64,000 bases of DNA. Origin: Cytophagales bacterium UBA2561 (lineage in GTDB: Bacteria; Bacteroidota; Bacteroidia; Cytophagales; Thermoflexibacteraceae). The DNA is taken from NCBI GenBank assembly GCA_002340355.1, contig DDLX01000043.1, forward strand, positions 1 to 64,000, written 5' to 3'. This document shows positions 43,237 through 53,193 of this stretch, in pieces. A program made the position numbers and the translations under genes. The notes below the pieces were generated by a model. That model did not search any database. It was not told the origin of the DNA and saw nothing but the letters and a program-made list of their open reading frames with translations. Positions within the stretch are counted from its first letter, which is position 1. Every line of letters starts with the position of its first letter.

Positions 43237-45675
43237 ATGAAAATCTCATATAATCGACTCAAAAATTATATTCATACTGATAAATCAGCCGAAGATTTAG
43301 GACATATTTTGACGGCTTGTGGACTAGAAGTAGAGGGAATTGAAAAATTTGAAGCAGTCAAGGGTGGTCTAAAAGGAGTGATCATTGGTGAAGTTTTGAC
43401 TTGTGAAAAACACCCTGATGCAGATAAACTCAAAGTTACTACGGTAGATTTGGGCGAAAATGAACCTGTTCAGGTTGTTTGTGGTGCACCCAATGTGGCT
43501 CAAGGTCAGAAAGTTCCTGTAGCTACGATTGGAACAATGCTTTATCCAGAGGGGGCAGAAGATGGCTTCAAAATCAAAAAATCTAAGATTCGTGGACAAG
43601 TTTCGATGGGAATGATTTGTGCCGAAGATGAATTGGGATTGGGTACAAGTCATGATGGCATTATGGTCTTAGATACTGATTTACCAAATGGTTCTCCTTT
43701 AACTGAATTGATTGCTCTAGAGGAAGATTACATTATTGAAATTGGAATTACACCCAACCGAGCTGATGCCATTTCACACTACGGTACAGCACGAGATTTA
43801 GCGGTTTTATTTGACCAAAAAATTGATTTACCTTCAGTTGATAATTTTAAGATAGATAATCAATCACTCCCAATTGAGGTAACAGTTGAAAGTCCTGAAG
43901 CTTGTCCTCGTTATTCGGGTGTAACTATTTCGGGTGTAATTATCAAAGAATCACCTGATTGGCTTAAACGATTTTTACTTTCATTAGGCTTAACTCCGAT
44001 TAATAATGTGGTAGATATTACGAATTTTATCTTGCATGATTTGGGACAACCTTTACACGCCTTTGATGCGGATAAAATTGCCAATAATCATATCATTGTC
44101 AAGACTTTACCACAAAATACTCCTTTTGTAACGTTAGATGAGCAAGAGCGAAAATTAGCGGAAAATGACTTGATGATTTGTGATGGAAATCAAAAGCCAA
44201 TGTGTATTGGTGGTGTTTTTGGTGGAATTGAATCAGGAGTCACAGAGAAAACGACAAAAATTTTCTTAGAAGCGGCTTATTTTAATCCTATTTTCATTCG
44301 GAAAACTTCACAAATTCATACACTCAAAACGGATGCTTCTTTCCGATTCGAACGAGGAACTGACCCTAATGCAACGATTTATGCTTTAAAACGAGCGGCA
44401 TTATTGATTCAGGAGTTGGCAGGTGGAGAAATTTCATCGGACATCGTAGATATTTATCCCGAACCCATCCCTAATTTTGAGCTTTCGGTACGTTATCAAA
44501 TGATTAATCGACTGATTGGTCAAGATATTCCAAAAGAAACGGTCAAGAAAATTTTGATAGGCTTAGAAATTGATATTTTAGAAGAAACAGCTGAAAGTCT
44601 AAAAATTTCTGTTCCGCCATATCGGGTAGATGTACAACGAGAAGCTGATGTTATTGAAGAAATTTTACGGATTTATGGTTATGACAATATTGAAATGAAT
44701 CCACATTTAAGTTCTTCATTTTTAGCAGATTTTCCAGCCAAAACAAAGGATAATATTCGAATGCAAATTACGCACTCTTTGACAGGTCGGGGATTTTCAG
44801 AAATTATGACAAATTCACTCACTAAATCGGCATATTCGGCTTCGATGGAGTCTTTGGGAAGTAAGTCAGATGTAGTGATTTTGAATAAGTTAAGTGAAGA
44901 TTTGGATGTAATGCGCCAAAGTTTATTATTTACAGGTTTGGAAGTATTGAGCCGAAATATTAACCGTCAACGTCCTGATTTAAAGTTATTTGAATTCGGT
45001 TCGACTTATCATAAAGTTACAAAAAATGATGATACTATTCATTATGATGAGCATGAAAATTTAGCTTTATTCCTAACAGGTAATCAAACGTTGGAAACTT
45101 GGAAACACCAAACCCAACAAACTGATTTTCATGATTTAGCAGGTGTCGTATTGGATATTTTAAAAAATATTGGCATTACTGATTTTAAACAACAAAACTC
45201 TGATTACGAAGGATTCACAGGGGGATTATCCATTCTTGTGAATAAAAAAGAAGTTGCTAAAATAGGTTTATTAAAAAAATCAATTTTAAAACCTCATGGG
45301 ATTAAACAAGCGGTTTTTTATGCAGAATTGGATTGGGAAAATTTGTTAAAAATTAATAAAAAAATCAAACTTTCTTTTTCTGATTTACCTCGTTTCCCTG
45401 AAGTACGGCGTGATTTATCGCTAGTTGTTAATCAATCGGTTACATATGATGAAATTGTACAACTTGCCCAAAAAACCGAGCGACGCATTTTACAGTCAAT
45501 CAATGTTTTTAGTGTTTATGAAGGACAAAACTTGGGGAAAGGCAAAAAATCGTATGCGGTCAGTTTCATCTTACAAGACCACCAAAAGACCCTCACTGAT
45601 AAAGTGATTGATAAAACTATGAAACGTTTAATTTCGGCTTATGAAAGACAATTACAGGCAATAATTCGGAAATAA
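43237..45675 (+). CDS. pheT: phenylalanyl-tRNA synthetase beta chain
   Basis: 812 aa from the ATG at 43237 (MKISYNRLKNYIHTD); a TTG at 43219 is less likely. Domains: EMAP-like tRNA-binding domain (~42-150; PVQVVCGAPNVAQGQKVPVA), B3/B4 editing domain (~210-400; NNVVDITNFIL, GGVFGGIESGVTEKT), B5 (~405-480), catalytic-like core (~485-700; DVQREADVIEEILRIYGYDN) and the anticodon-binding FDX-ACB domain (~720-812). It forms the alpha2-beta2 enzyme with PheS, which is not in the window. It starts the cluster pheT, coiled-coil gene, zapA, rny, an order seen in other Bacteroidota. Confidence 0.95.
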   Translation: MKISYNRLKNYIHTDKSAEDLGHILTACGLEVEGIEKFEAVKGGLKGVIIGEVLTCEKHPDADKLKVTTVDLGENEPVQVVCGAPNVAQGQKVPVATIGTMLYPEGAEDGFKIKKSKIRGQVSMGMICAEDELGLGTSHDGIMVLDTDLPNGSPLTELIALEEDYIIEIGITPNRADAISHYGTARDLAVLFDQKIDLPSVDNFKIDNQSLPIEVTVESPEACPRYSGVTISGVIIKESPDWLKRFLLSLGLTPINNVVDITNFILHDLGQPLHAFDADKIANNHIIVKTLPQNTPFVTLDEQERKLAENDLMICDGNQKPMCIGGVFGGIESGVTEKTTKIFLEAAYFNPIFIRKTSQIHTLKTDASFRFERGTDPNATIYALKRAALLIQELAGGEISSDIVDIYPEPIPNFELSVRYQMINRLIGQDIPKETVKKILIGLEIDILEETAESLKISVPPYRVDVQREADVIEEILRIYGYDNIEMNPHLSSSFLADFPAKTKDNIRMQITHSLTGRGFSEIMTNSLTKSAYSASMESLGSKSDVVILNKLSEDLDVMRQSLLFTGLEVLSRNINRQRPDLKLFEFGSTYHKVTKNDDTIHYDEHENLALFLTGNQTLETWKHQTQQTDFHDLAGVVLDILKNIGITDFKQQNSDYEGFTGGLSILVNKKEVAKIGLLKKSILKPHGIKQAVFYAELDWENLLKINKKIKLSFSDLPRFPEVRRDLSLVVNQSVTYDEIVQLAQKTERRILQSINVFSVYEGQNLGKGKKSYAVSFILQDHQKTLTDKVIDKTMKRLISAYERQLQAIIRK

Positions 45676-45774
45676 TTTCGTATCTTTTCGCCTGTTGCCG
45701 ATTTTTGTACACCTCAATCTCCTTGAAGTTTTTAAAGATAAAATCTTTCAAGGGGTTAGAAATAATTCAGTAAT

Positions 45775-46074
45775 ATGGACACCGCAAATCTTGGCACCTC
45801 AGTACAAGCACTGGAAAAAAAGGTGCAACTTTTGCTCAAGGAATATAACTATACCAAAGTAGCCTTAGAGCGAATTACTACCGAGAACCAGCATTTGAAA
45901 AAGATTATTCAACAACAAAAACAAGAATTATCCCAATTTGATTATCATCAAACGCTGGGAGAATTAACAGAGACTTTGAAAAAAGAACAAAACCCCGAAG
46001 TTTTGGAGCGTAAAATTGACGAATATATTACAAAAATAGATAATTGCATTGCTTATCTTAATGCACAATTATAA
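45775..46074 (+). CDS. coiled-coil protein, conserved neighbour of zapA
   Basis: 99 aa. Residues ~8-60 form a long helix with heptad leucines (VQALEKKVQLLLKEYNYTKV, TTENQHLKKIIQQQKQELSQ), then a second helix to the end (EVLERKIDEYITKIDNCIAY). It is all helix, no membrane segment. In Bacteroidota a gene of this type stands between pheT and zapA; a cell-division role, perhaps as a ZapB-like partner of ZapA, is my inference. Confidence 0.65.
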   Translation: MDTANLGTSVQALEKKVQLLLKEYNYTKVALERITTENQHLKKIIQQQKQELSQFDYHQTLGELTETLKKEQNPEVLERKIDEYITKIDNCIAYLNAQL

Positions 46075-46199
46075 AATCGAAGTAGTATTTAGTGAATCGA
46101 AATTAATTTTTGAGTAACTACTTAATTATTAGAGGGGAAAATGATATGAGGAAAGCACTTCGTTAATTTTTATGCCTAAAAATTTCGGTGATTTATAAA

Positions 46200-46231
46200 A
46201 AAGTAGTGCAGTACTTTATAGAATATTTTTG
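46200..46231 (+). promoter_or_regulatory. zapA promoter with palindrome
   Basis: The -7 candidate TATTTTTG (46224-46231) is 41 bp before the zapA ATG. Just upstream, AAAGTA-gtgcag-TACTTT (46200-46217) is a perfect inverted repeat covering part of the -33 region, so it may be an operator. Confidence 0.45.
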
Positions 46232-46271
46232 GACAAAAAACTGTCTTATGTGCAGTTTAATAAATGTATAG

Positions 46272-46568
46272 ATGAGCGTAATTCCTGTAAGAATCAAGAT
46301 TTTAGACCGTGAATATACGCTACGAGTTAGCCCAGAAAATAAGGCACAAATTTATCGGGCAGCTGAAGCCCTAAATCAAGCCTTAAGCCAAAAGCAACGG
46401 CAGTTCAGTGTTCTTGATAAACAGGACTTATTGTCCTTTGTAGCTTTTGATGGCTTTTTCGAAGCTTTACGACAACAAGATGAGACGGAAACTGTCCAGG
46501 TACATCTTGAAAAATTGACTGAAACGATCAATGAATCTATACCAACTGATGTTTCGACATTGTCCTAA
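46272..46568 (+). CDS. zapA: cell division protein ZapA
   Basis: 98 aa. SVIPVRIKILDREYTLRVSP is the typical N-terminal beta-hairpin of ZapA, followed by a short helix (NKAQIYRAAEALNQALSQKQ) and a C-terminal coiled coil (EALRQQDETETVQVHLEKLT). ZapA tetramers bundle FtsZ filaments at the division ring. ATG 46272 sits 41 bp after a -7 box. It is followed by a hairpin at 46599-46615 and then by rny. Confidence 0.88.
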   Translation: MSVIPVRIKILDREYTLRVSPENKAQIYRAAEALNQALSQKQRQFSVLDKQDLLSFVAFDGFFEALRQQDETETVQVHLEKLTETINESIPTDVSTLS

Positions 46569-46598
46569 ATGAACGGGACGAAATTCTTTTATAAATCC

Positions 46599-46675
46599 AT
46601 CCGAAATTATCGGATTCGTCTATTTTTGTTTTAATTTTTTCGGAGTCTCTGCATGGGTCAGTTCGAACGGTTCGG
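46599..46675 (+). promoter_or_regulatory. hairpin, promoter and structured leader between zapA and rny
   Basis: ATCCGA-aatta-TCGGAT (46599-46615) may terminate zapA. Six bases on lies the -7 box TATTTTTG (46621-46628). The following leader can fold as GGGT ... CGAA-cgg-TTCG ... ACCC (about 46655-46682) just before an A/T-rich run. A regulatory RNA structure in the rny 5'UTR is possible; it was also considered as a 6S-type RNA but the fold is too short. Confidence 0.35.
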
Positions 46676-46713
46676 ATTACCCCTATATTTTTTATTAAAA
46701 AAATAGTGAGAAA

Positions 46714-48309
46714 ATGATAGAGACAGCCATTGCCCTTATTGCACTAATTACTGGTGTAATTATTGGGCGATTCCTGTTGCAAAAGGTCTTTACCGCACAG
46801 GAACAACAAGCTCGAGAGCGAGCCTCCCGTATTATTGAAGATGCTGAACAAAAAGCTGAACGTATCCAAAAAGATAAACTTCTAGAGGCAAAAGAACAGA
46901 TTTTAAAAAGAAAATCAGAACTGGATGCGGATATTTCTCGGAAAAAAAATCAAGTAATTCACAACGAGAAAAAACTTCAAAAACGAGAATCTACCCTTAA
47001 AAACAACGAGTTAAAACTAAAACAACGAGAGTCCACTCTTTCCAAAGGACAGGAACAACTCAAAAATCAAAAATCAAAAGTTGAATCTTTACGTGAAAAT
47101 ATTGATTCTCAGTTAGTAGCTGCTGAGAAGAAAGTAGCTGAGGCTGAAAAAATGCGCCTTTCACAAGTTTCACAATTGGAGAAAATTTCAGGATTAAAAG
47201 CCAATGAAGCCCGTAAGCAACTCATTGAAGCCCTCAAAAGTGAAGCCGAAACTAAAGCGACTTCACACATCAAAGAAATTATGGAAGAGGCAAAAATGAC
47301 CGCTACAAAGGAAGCCAAAAAAATTGTCATTAACACCATTCAACGGACAGCTACCGAACACGCTATTGAAAATTGTGTTTCGGTTTTTAATTTGGATAGC
47401 GATGATTTGAAGGGAAAAATTATCGGACGGGAAGGGAGAAATATTCGGGCTTTGGAGGCAGCTACAGGAGTCGAAATTATCGTAGATGATACTCCTGAAG
47501 CTATTATTATTTCAGGGTTTGATCCTGTTCGACGAGAAATTGCCAAGCTCTCCTTACATCGATTAGTAGCAGATGGTCGGATTCATCCTGCTCGTATTGA
47601 GGAAGTTGTAGCTAAAACTCGAAAAAGTATTGAGGAGCAAATTGTCGAAATTGGCGAACGAACTGTCATTGAATTAGGAGTCCATGGTTTACATCCCGAA
47701 TTGATAAAAATGGTAGGAAGAATGCGGTTTCGGTCGTCTTATGGACAAAACTTATTACAACACTCAAGAGAGGTGGCAAAACTTTGTGCAACAATGGCTG
47801 CTGAGCTTGGCTTAAATGCCAAATTTGCCAAGCGAGCAGGTTTATTGCATGACATTGGAAAAGTTTGGCACGAAGAACCCGAATTACCTCATGCTATTTT
47901 GGGGATGAATCTGGCTAAAAAATATAAAGAACATCCAGAGGTTTGTAATGCCATTGGCGCACACCATGATGAAATCGAAATGACTGCCATGATTTCCCCA
48001 ATTATACAAGCGTGTGATGCCATCTCAGGTTCACGCCCAGGAGCAAGACGGGAAATGATGGAATCCTATATTCAGCGTCTCAAAGATTTAGAAAGTTTAG
48101 CACTGACTTTCAAGGGAGTAAATAAATGTTATGCGATTCAGGCAGGACGTGAGCTACGTGTTTTAGTTGATGCAGATAATGTATCAGATAAACGAGCGGG
48201 AGACTTATCCTTTGAGATTTCTCAAAAAATTGAAAAGGATATGCAATACCCAGGACAAATCAAGATTACTGTAATTCGAGAAACTCGTGCAGTAGCGTAT
48301 GCTAAATAA
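46714..48309 (+). CDS. rny: ribonuclease Y
   Basis: 531 aa, normal length. A single N-terminal membrane helix (about 2-22; AIALIALITGVIIGRFLL) anchors it; a long coiled coil (~30-210) leads to a KH domain (GKIIGREGRNIRALEAATGV) and an HD domain (LLHDIGK, with HHDE... in IGAHHDEIEM). It is an endoribonuclease that starts mRNA decay. ATG 46714 gives the membrane helix directly. A terminator at 48348 follows. Confidence 0.95.
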   Translation: MIETAIALIALITGVIIGRFLLQKVFTAQEQQARERASRIIEDAEQKAERIQKDKLLEAKEQILKRKSELDADISRKKNQVIHNEKKLQKRESTLKNNELKLKQRESTLSKGQEQLKNQKSKVESLRENIDSQLVAAEKKVAEAEKMRLSQVSQLEKISGLKANEARKQLIEALKSEAETKATSHIKEIMEEAKMTATKEAKKIVINTIQRTATEHAIENCVSVFNLDSDDLKGKIIGREGRNIRALEAATGVEIIVDDTPEAIIISGFDPVRREIAKLSLHRLVADGRIHPARIEEVVAKTRKSIEEQIVEIGERTVIELGVHGLHPELIKMVGRMRFRSSYGQNLLQHSREVAKLCATMAAELGLNAKFAKRAGLLHDIGKVWHEEPELPHAILGMNLAKKYKEHPEVCNAIGAHHDEIEMTAMISPIIQACDAISGSRPGARREMMESYIQRLKDLESLALTFKGVNKCYAIQAGRELRVLVDADNVSDKRAGDLSFEISQKIEKDMQYPGQIKITVIRETRAVAYAK

Positions 48310-48347
48310 ATTATAAATATCTAGTAATCAAGTTATTACAAATGATT

Positions 48348-48378
48348 ATGGCACAACTTAAAAGCTGTGCCATTTCCT
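48348..48378. terminator. terminator after rny
   Basis: ATGGCACA / TGTGCCAT stem with 10-nt loop, between convergent genes. Confidence 0.65.
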
Positions 48379-48419
48379 TTCTTAGAGAATAATTTTATGA
48401 TAGAATGATATAGCAATTT

Positions 48420-50891
48420 TTATAATTGAACACCTATCACAGTAATATCATCTCGTTGAAGTTCATTTTGTTGGTGTAAATGTAGTTCATTTTGTAAAGT
48501 TTCAAACTGTTTTTTCATAGTGTCATTCTGAATTCTTTCTAAAACCTGCCGAAATCTCTTAGAACCAAATTTTTCTCGCTTTACATTATTTTGATCAATT
48601 AACCCGTCACTACTCAAATATAATTTTGTACCTTCTGGAAGATGTAATTCGTGTTCTTCGAATTGACGTTGTGTTCTTTCACTACTAAATCCCCCAATCT
48701 TACGACGAGAACCTCGAAGTAAATATAATCCGTTATTTATATAATATAAATTTTGTCCTGATGCTCCAAAAATCACCTTATAACCTGTACTTTCTTTATG
48801 AATCACTAAAATTGAAATATCCATGCCTTCTAAATTTCCTGTTGAGTTTTGCTGTAAGGAACTACGAATATGCCGATGTAATTCTTGCATAATATCTAAT
48901 GGTCTAGAAAGATGTTCCTGTAAAATAATTTGATTCAAAATAGAGTATCCAATTAGGGTCATAAATGCCCCTGGTACACCATGTCCTGTACAATCAGCTT
49001 CAATTAGAATAACTTGCTTTTGATGTTCATTAAGCCAATAAAAATCCCCAGAGACAACATCTTTAGGGGAATATAAAATGAAATGGTCAGTAAAATAGTT
49101 CTCAAATATACTTGTAATGGGTAAAATAGAAGTCTGAATAAGTAAAGCAGATTCAATACTTTTGCTAATACGATATTGATAATCCGATAATTCAGCATTT
49201 TTCTGTTCTAAGATATCACGTTGGGAAGCAATTTCTTCCTGATTTTGTTGCAATTCTTCATTATTTACTTGTAATTCTCCATTTGATTCTTGCAATTTTT
49301 GTTGTGACTTTAGAAGTACTTGTTGTTGGCGTTTTATTTTTTCAGCTTGCGCTCGAATTGCTTCATTTTGCTGAGCTAAACGTTTATTTTTCCTAAAATT
49401 AAGGTAAAAGAACACCAAAATAATGACTAAAATACCTGCCCCTACCCCAAGTAATACATTGGTAAATAACTGAGTGGCTTTTTGCCTTTTCAGTTCTTGG
49501 TCTTTGAGTTTTTGTTGATGTTTGAGTAATTCCTTTTCCTTTTGACTCTCAGCTTCTTTGAGTTTTTGTTTCTCTAATTCAAGAGCCTGTAATTTTTGTT
49601 GTTTCTCCAGATTACCAATCTTTTTTTGTCTTTGCTCTTCGGCAAGCTTCGCTTTAGCAAGTCCAAGAGCTTGTTTTACCTTTTCTTTTTCGAGTTCTTG
49701 ATTTTTGAATTGAGTGGCTTGTAATACTTTATCTCTTTGTAAAATTTCTAATTGTTGTTTTTGCAGTTCAAGGGCTTGTTGTTTCTTTTCATTTTCAAGA
49801 TGAATTTGCTCTAATTCAAGGGCTTTATGCTTATGTTCCGAAATGAGTTGGCGCATTTGGCTTTCTCTCTTTTCAGTTTCGATCTGTTTATCTAATAACT
49901 TCTTTTGTTTCTGATTTTCTTCTATTTGAATCTCTTCTTTGAGCTTTAAGTACTTTTTCAAGTTGTTTTGGGAGGCTTGTGAATTGCCTTCACTTGCCTG
50001 AATTTCAGCCAAAATCTGATAACTTTCAGCTAACAATTTTTTGTGATTCATTTTCTCATTTAGAGCCAATGCCTCTTCTATTTCTTCTCTTGCTTTGTGA
50101 TTATCACCTTGTAAATAGTAAGTAATTGCCTTCAGATTTTTAGTCTTAATTTGTTGTTTGGGCTTCCACTGTTTCGTCTGTAAATTTTCTGCTTTGATGA
50201 GATATCTCATGGCTTGTTTATACTCCCCAATGTAATTATTAAGGATAGCCATATTACTTAAAATTTGGCTATTCTGTTGAGCAACAGGTAATTTTTTATC
50301 CTTTTCATATATTTTATCAGCAACAACCAAAGCCTCCTGAAAGTACCTTTGAGCTTCTGTATTTTGTTTATTAGCTTGATAAATTACTCCCATATTATTG
50401 AGGATTTGAACAACTTGTGAGTCATCTTTGTCCTTTTGGCTTAACGCAAGTAGTTTTTTATTATAAACAAGTGCCTTTGAATAGTTTTTTTGTTGATTAA
50501 AAATACTGACCATAGTAGTCAAAATATTTTTTTGATTTTTAGTATTATTCTGATTTACAGCAATTTGATAGGCTTTTTCAAAGGCTTTCAGAGATTCTGT
50601 ATATTTTTTAAGTGCTAACTCGTTTCTTCCAATTTTTTCTTGTAAAGCAATTTTTGCATTGGCTTCCTTTTCTAATTCATATGCTTTTTGTAGATATTCA
50701 CTAGATTTGGTATATGCTTGTTCTTTCTGGTAGGTATAAGCAATTTGTTTATAAATACTTAATTTTTTGGTAGGTTGATTGGTATTCTCAAGTTTTACTA
50801 ATAAATCGTTAATACTTTGGGCATTTACAGTGAAAATAAATGACCAAAAAACGACCAAAAATGGAAATATATATTTTACAAATCTCTTCAT
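48420..50891 (-). CDS. exported-anchor TPR/coiled-coil protein with SpoIIE-type phosphatase
   Basis: 823 aa. A signal peptide (1-24, cleavage near VNAQ) leads to a periplasmic array of TPRs (~30-330; YTKSSEYLQKAYELEKEANA, NNMGVIYQANKQNTEAQRYF). A coiled coil rich in Glu, Gln and Lys follows (~330-480). A membrane helix (~485-510; FTNVLLGVGAGILVIILVFF) carries the chain to the cytoplasm, with a second coiled coil (~515-590) and a SpoIIE/PP2C domain (~595-823: SPKDVVSGDFYWLNEHQK, IEADCTGHGVPGAFMTLIGY, LYLSSDGLIDQNN). It has no REC or PAS domain. It starts 13 bp after the stop of a TonB receptor gene and is almost certainly co-transcribed with it. Confidence 0.88.
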   Translation of the reverse strand: MKRFVKYIFPFLVVFWSFIFTVNAQSINDLLVKLENTNQPTKKLSIYKQIAYTYQKEQAYTKSSEYLQKAYELEKEANAKIALQEKIGRNELALKKYTESLKAFEKAYQIAVNQNNTKNQKNILTTMVSIFNQQKNYSKALVYNKKLLALSQKDKDDSQVVQILNNMGVIYQANKQNTEAQRYFQEALVVADKIYEKDKKLPVAQQNSQILSNMAILNNYIGEYKQAMRYLIKAENLQTKQWKPKQQIKTKNLKAITYYLQGDNHKAREEIEEALALNEKMNHKKLLAESYQILAEIQASEGNSQASQNNLKKYLKLKEEIQIEENQKQKKLLDKQIETEKRESQMRQLISEHKHKALELEQIHLENEKKQQALELQKQQLEILQRDKVLQATQFKNQELEKEKVKQALGLAKAKLAEEQRQKKIGNLEKQQKLQALELEKQKLKEAESQKEKELLKHQQKLKDQELKRQKATQLFTNVLLGVGAGILVIILVFFYLNFRKNKRLAQQNEAIRAQAEKIKRQQQVLLKSQQKLQESNGELQVNNEELQQNQEEIASQRDILEQKNAELSDYQYRISKSIESALLIQTSILPITSIFENYFTDHFILYSPKDVVSGDFYWLNEHQKQVILIEADCTGHGVPGAFMTLIGYSILNQIILQEHLSRPLDIMQELHRHIRSSLQQNSTGNLEGMDISILVIHKESTGYKVIFGASGQNLYYINNGLYLLRGSRRKIGGFSSERTQRQFEEHELHLPEGTKLYLSSDGLIDQNNVKREKFGSKRFRQVLERIQNDTMKKQFETLQNELHLHQQNELQRDDITVIGVQL

Positions 50892-50904
50892 TTTATACAG
50901 TCGA

Positions 50905-52977
50905 TTATTTAAAATTATAAAATAAAGAAAAAGTCCACCAACGCCCTGCCTGTGGAAGAGGTTGTGTATTAATTTCTCCTAGTTTATATTGTTGGTCAAA
51001 GAGATTCGTAACTGTAAAACTAGCACTTAATCCTTGAATAATTTTGCGCCAACTTAAAGTGGCATTAACTAAGAAAATGTCCTCAATTTGGTATTCAGGA
51101 TTCTTAGAGGTACTCGTCTGATAAGCTCCAATCCAGTTCGTATAAGTATTAAAGCTTACATCTTTTGTAAATTGATAAGTAAAACCCAATAAAGCCTGAT
51201 GTGTTGGGATATGTTGAAAACGACCATCTATTACATTTCTTGTCTGGTACAGACTATCAGACACACTTTTTCCAAAAACACTCCCTAACGGTAGGTTCAT
51301 ACTATAGTTGCCATAAATCCGCCATTTTTTGGTCATTTGAAAGCCAGTTTCTAGTTCTATGCCATGTGTCGAAACTCGACCTAAATTTTTATAAAGTCCC
51401 TCTTCTAAACGAATTAAATCATTTAAATAATTTACAAAATATACTAATTGTAGATTTCCTTTTTTCTTGAGTTTGATATTACTTACTAACTGAATATTAT
51501 TAATAATTTCTGAGAAGAGTTCAGTTGTTCCAAAATTAACTCCTGAGTTATTATTAGTTGTACGGTACAGGTGTGAAGGAGCCTGAAAAGCACGTGCATA
51601 CAAAAATTTAAAAGACATATTTTCTTGAGGTTGATAAACTACTGCAATTCTGGGATTAAAACTAGTTGGGAACTGATCCGCAATATCTAGTCTCGCACCT
51701 AAATTAAAAGTCCATCTTTTGTTCCAAGTGTATTTGCCTTGAAAATATAGAGCGCCACGATATTCTTTACCCTCTGGAAACAAAGGAGTAGTCGATAAAG
51801 CAACTACATTTGGGTCTGAGGCATTGGTTTGTAAATCTCCTCGACCGTATTCTCTTTTCTCCCCAAAAGCCCCGAATAAAAGAAACCAATTATTCTTATG
51901 ATAGAATGCTTGATAATCTCCACCTATACGCAAACTTGGAATAACAAAAGAAATATGCCTTGTAAGTGGGAATTCAGTAGTATGTGAAGTAACTGATTTA
52001 GTATCAGTTAGATTGGTGTAATCCACATAATGTTGAAAAGTAAAATTCCAATTTTTATAATTTGTGAGATATTGTATATCATTATGAAAATTAAGACCAG
52101 AAAACCCAAGGTCCATCAGCGCTGAATCTCTTAAAAGATTAGAACCGTTTGCTGTCCAAGAGAACCTATAATCTTCTCTTCTGAAAGCCGTATGAATTTT
52201 TATCTTTTTGTGATGCAAATAAAATCCTACATCAATGTTATTGGGAAAGTAATCAACTAAAATATCAGTAGCTATAGGTTGGGTAAGGTTGTAATCTTCA
52301 GTAGCAGGAACAAAACGCTTTTCACCTTTTATATGGGCATAACGGAAAAAGGCAGATATTTTAGTTTTGGTAGAAGGGTTATTCAAATTATAGATACCAT
52401 CAGTAATAAACTGTCCATTATTACCTATGCTAACTTTAATATTTTGCATCTCTTTATCATCTGTAATAATATTAATAATAGCCATCATAGCTCCTGTTCC
52501 ATATAAACTAGAACCTCCACCACGAATGATTTCAATTTGTTTTACACTCTCCAGAGAATAAGCATAAAAAGGAGTGACTCTATCCAAAGTCCCTTCATTC
52601 ATACGGTGTCCATTACGAAGCAGTAGGTATTTTTGATTAGTTGTATTATAAATTCCTCTGATGGTAATTAATTTCTCATCATCATTTTGGGCAATACAAA
52701 AGCCAGGAATAGTAGCCAAGATTTCGCTTAGTTGTCGAAAGCCTCTTCTATCTATTTCTTCTTTAGTAATTACTGTAACTACTCCAGGAGTTTCGGCTAA
52801 GTTTTCCTCAAAAAGCGAGGCTGAGGTGACTAAAATTTCGTTATTTTGTTTGACTTGAAGTTCTAATAAACTATCTCTTGGGACTTCCAAAAAATTACTT
52901 ACCAAGCTATCTTCCTGAGCAATAACTAAATCACACCTCCCAAAAAAAAATAAAACAAGGAGTATAAATTTTTTCAT
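50905..52977 (-). CDS. TonB-dependent outer membrane receptor
   Basis: 690 aa. Signal peptide (1-20, cleavage near VIAQ). Plug domain ~45-170 with TPGVVTVITKEEIDRRGFRQ, LSEILATIPGF, TIRGIYNTTNQKYLLLRNGH and RGGGSSLYGTGAMMAIINII. The beta-barrel continues to the C-terminal GRWWTFSLFYNF, with a terminal aromatic as in other barrels. No CarboxypepD-like N-terminal extension and no signalling domain is visible. The substrate is unknown; the plug is of the iron/vitamin receptor type. It is first in an operon with the SpoIIE phosphatase gene. Confidence 0.9.
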   Translation of the reverse strand: MKKFILLVLFFFGRCDLVIAQEDSLVSNFLEVPRDSLLELQVKQNNEILVTSASLFEENLAETPGVVTVITKEEIDRRGFRQLSEILATIPGFCIAQNDDEKLITIRGIYNTTNQKYLLLRNGHRMNEGTLDRVTPFYAYSLESVKQIEIIRGGGSSLYGTGAMMAIINIITDDKEMQNIKVSIGNNGQFITDGIYNLNNPSTKTKISAFFRYAHIKGEKRFVPATEDYNLTQPIATDILVDYFPNNIDVGFYLHHKKIKIHTAFRREDYRFSWTANGSNLLRDSALMDLGFSGLNFHNDIQYLTNYKNWNFTFQHYVDYTNLTDTKSVTSHTTEFPLTRHISFVIPSLRIGGDYQAFYHKNNWFLLFGAFGEKREYGRGDLQTNASDPNVVALSTTPLFPEGKEYRGALYFQGKYTWNKRWTFNLGARLDIADQFPTSFNPRIAVVYQPQENMSFKFLYARAFQAPSHLYRTTNNNSGVNFGTTELFSEIINNIQLVSNIKLKKKGNLQLVYFVNYLNDLIRLEEGLYKNLGRVSTHGIELETGFQMTKKWRIYGNYSMNLPLGSVFGKSVSDSLYQTRNVIDGRFQHIPTHQALLGFTYQFTKDVSFNTYTNWIGAYQTSTSKNPEYQIEDIFLVNATLSWRKIIQGLSASFTVTNLFDQQYKLGEINTQPLPQAGRWWTFSLFYNFK

Positions 52978-53074
52978 CTAAGTAAAAAATATTCAATAAT
53001 ATTAACTTGATTTAACTCTAAATTAGAGTATTAGATAATACCTAGCATCAGTGTGAGGTCTAAATAGTTATACT

Positions 53075-53082
53075 CAAACATA
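53075..53082 (-). promoter_or_regulatory. -7 box candidate upstream of the TonB receptor
   Basis: TATGTTTG on the minus strand, about 98 bp before the ATG at 52977. No -33 partner at the usual distance is found. Confidence 0.3.
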
Positions 53083-53193
53083 GTGTGCAAAAATTTCGCC
53101 AGTTCCCAGATAGTAGAGAGCAATTATTTTAAGTAAATACTTAAAATTAACACTTCTACAAGAAAGAGTTGGTTATCAGATATGTCTAACTAA

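Noticed and set aside
46660..46672. tRNA T-loop-like GTTCGAAC
   Set aside because: No acceptor, D or anticodon stems can be formed around it.
46640..46713. 6S RNA between zapA and rny
   Set aside because: The sequence has only a short hairpin and no long stem with a central bubble, and a -7 box just upstream fits an mRNA leader better.
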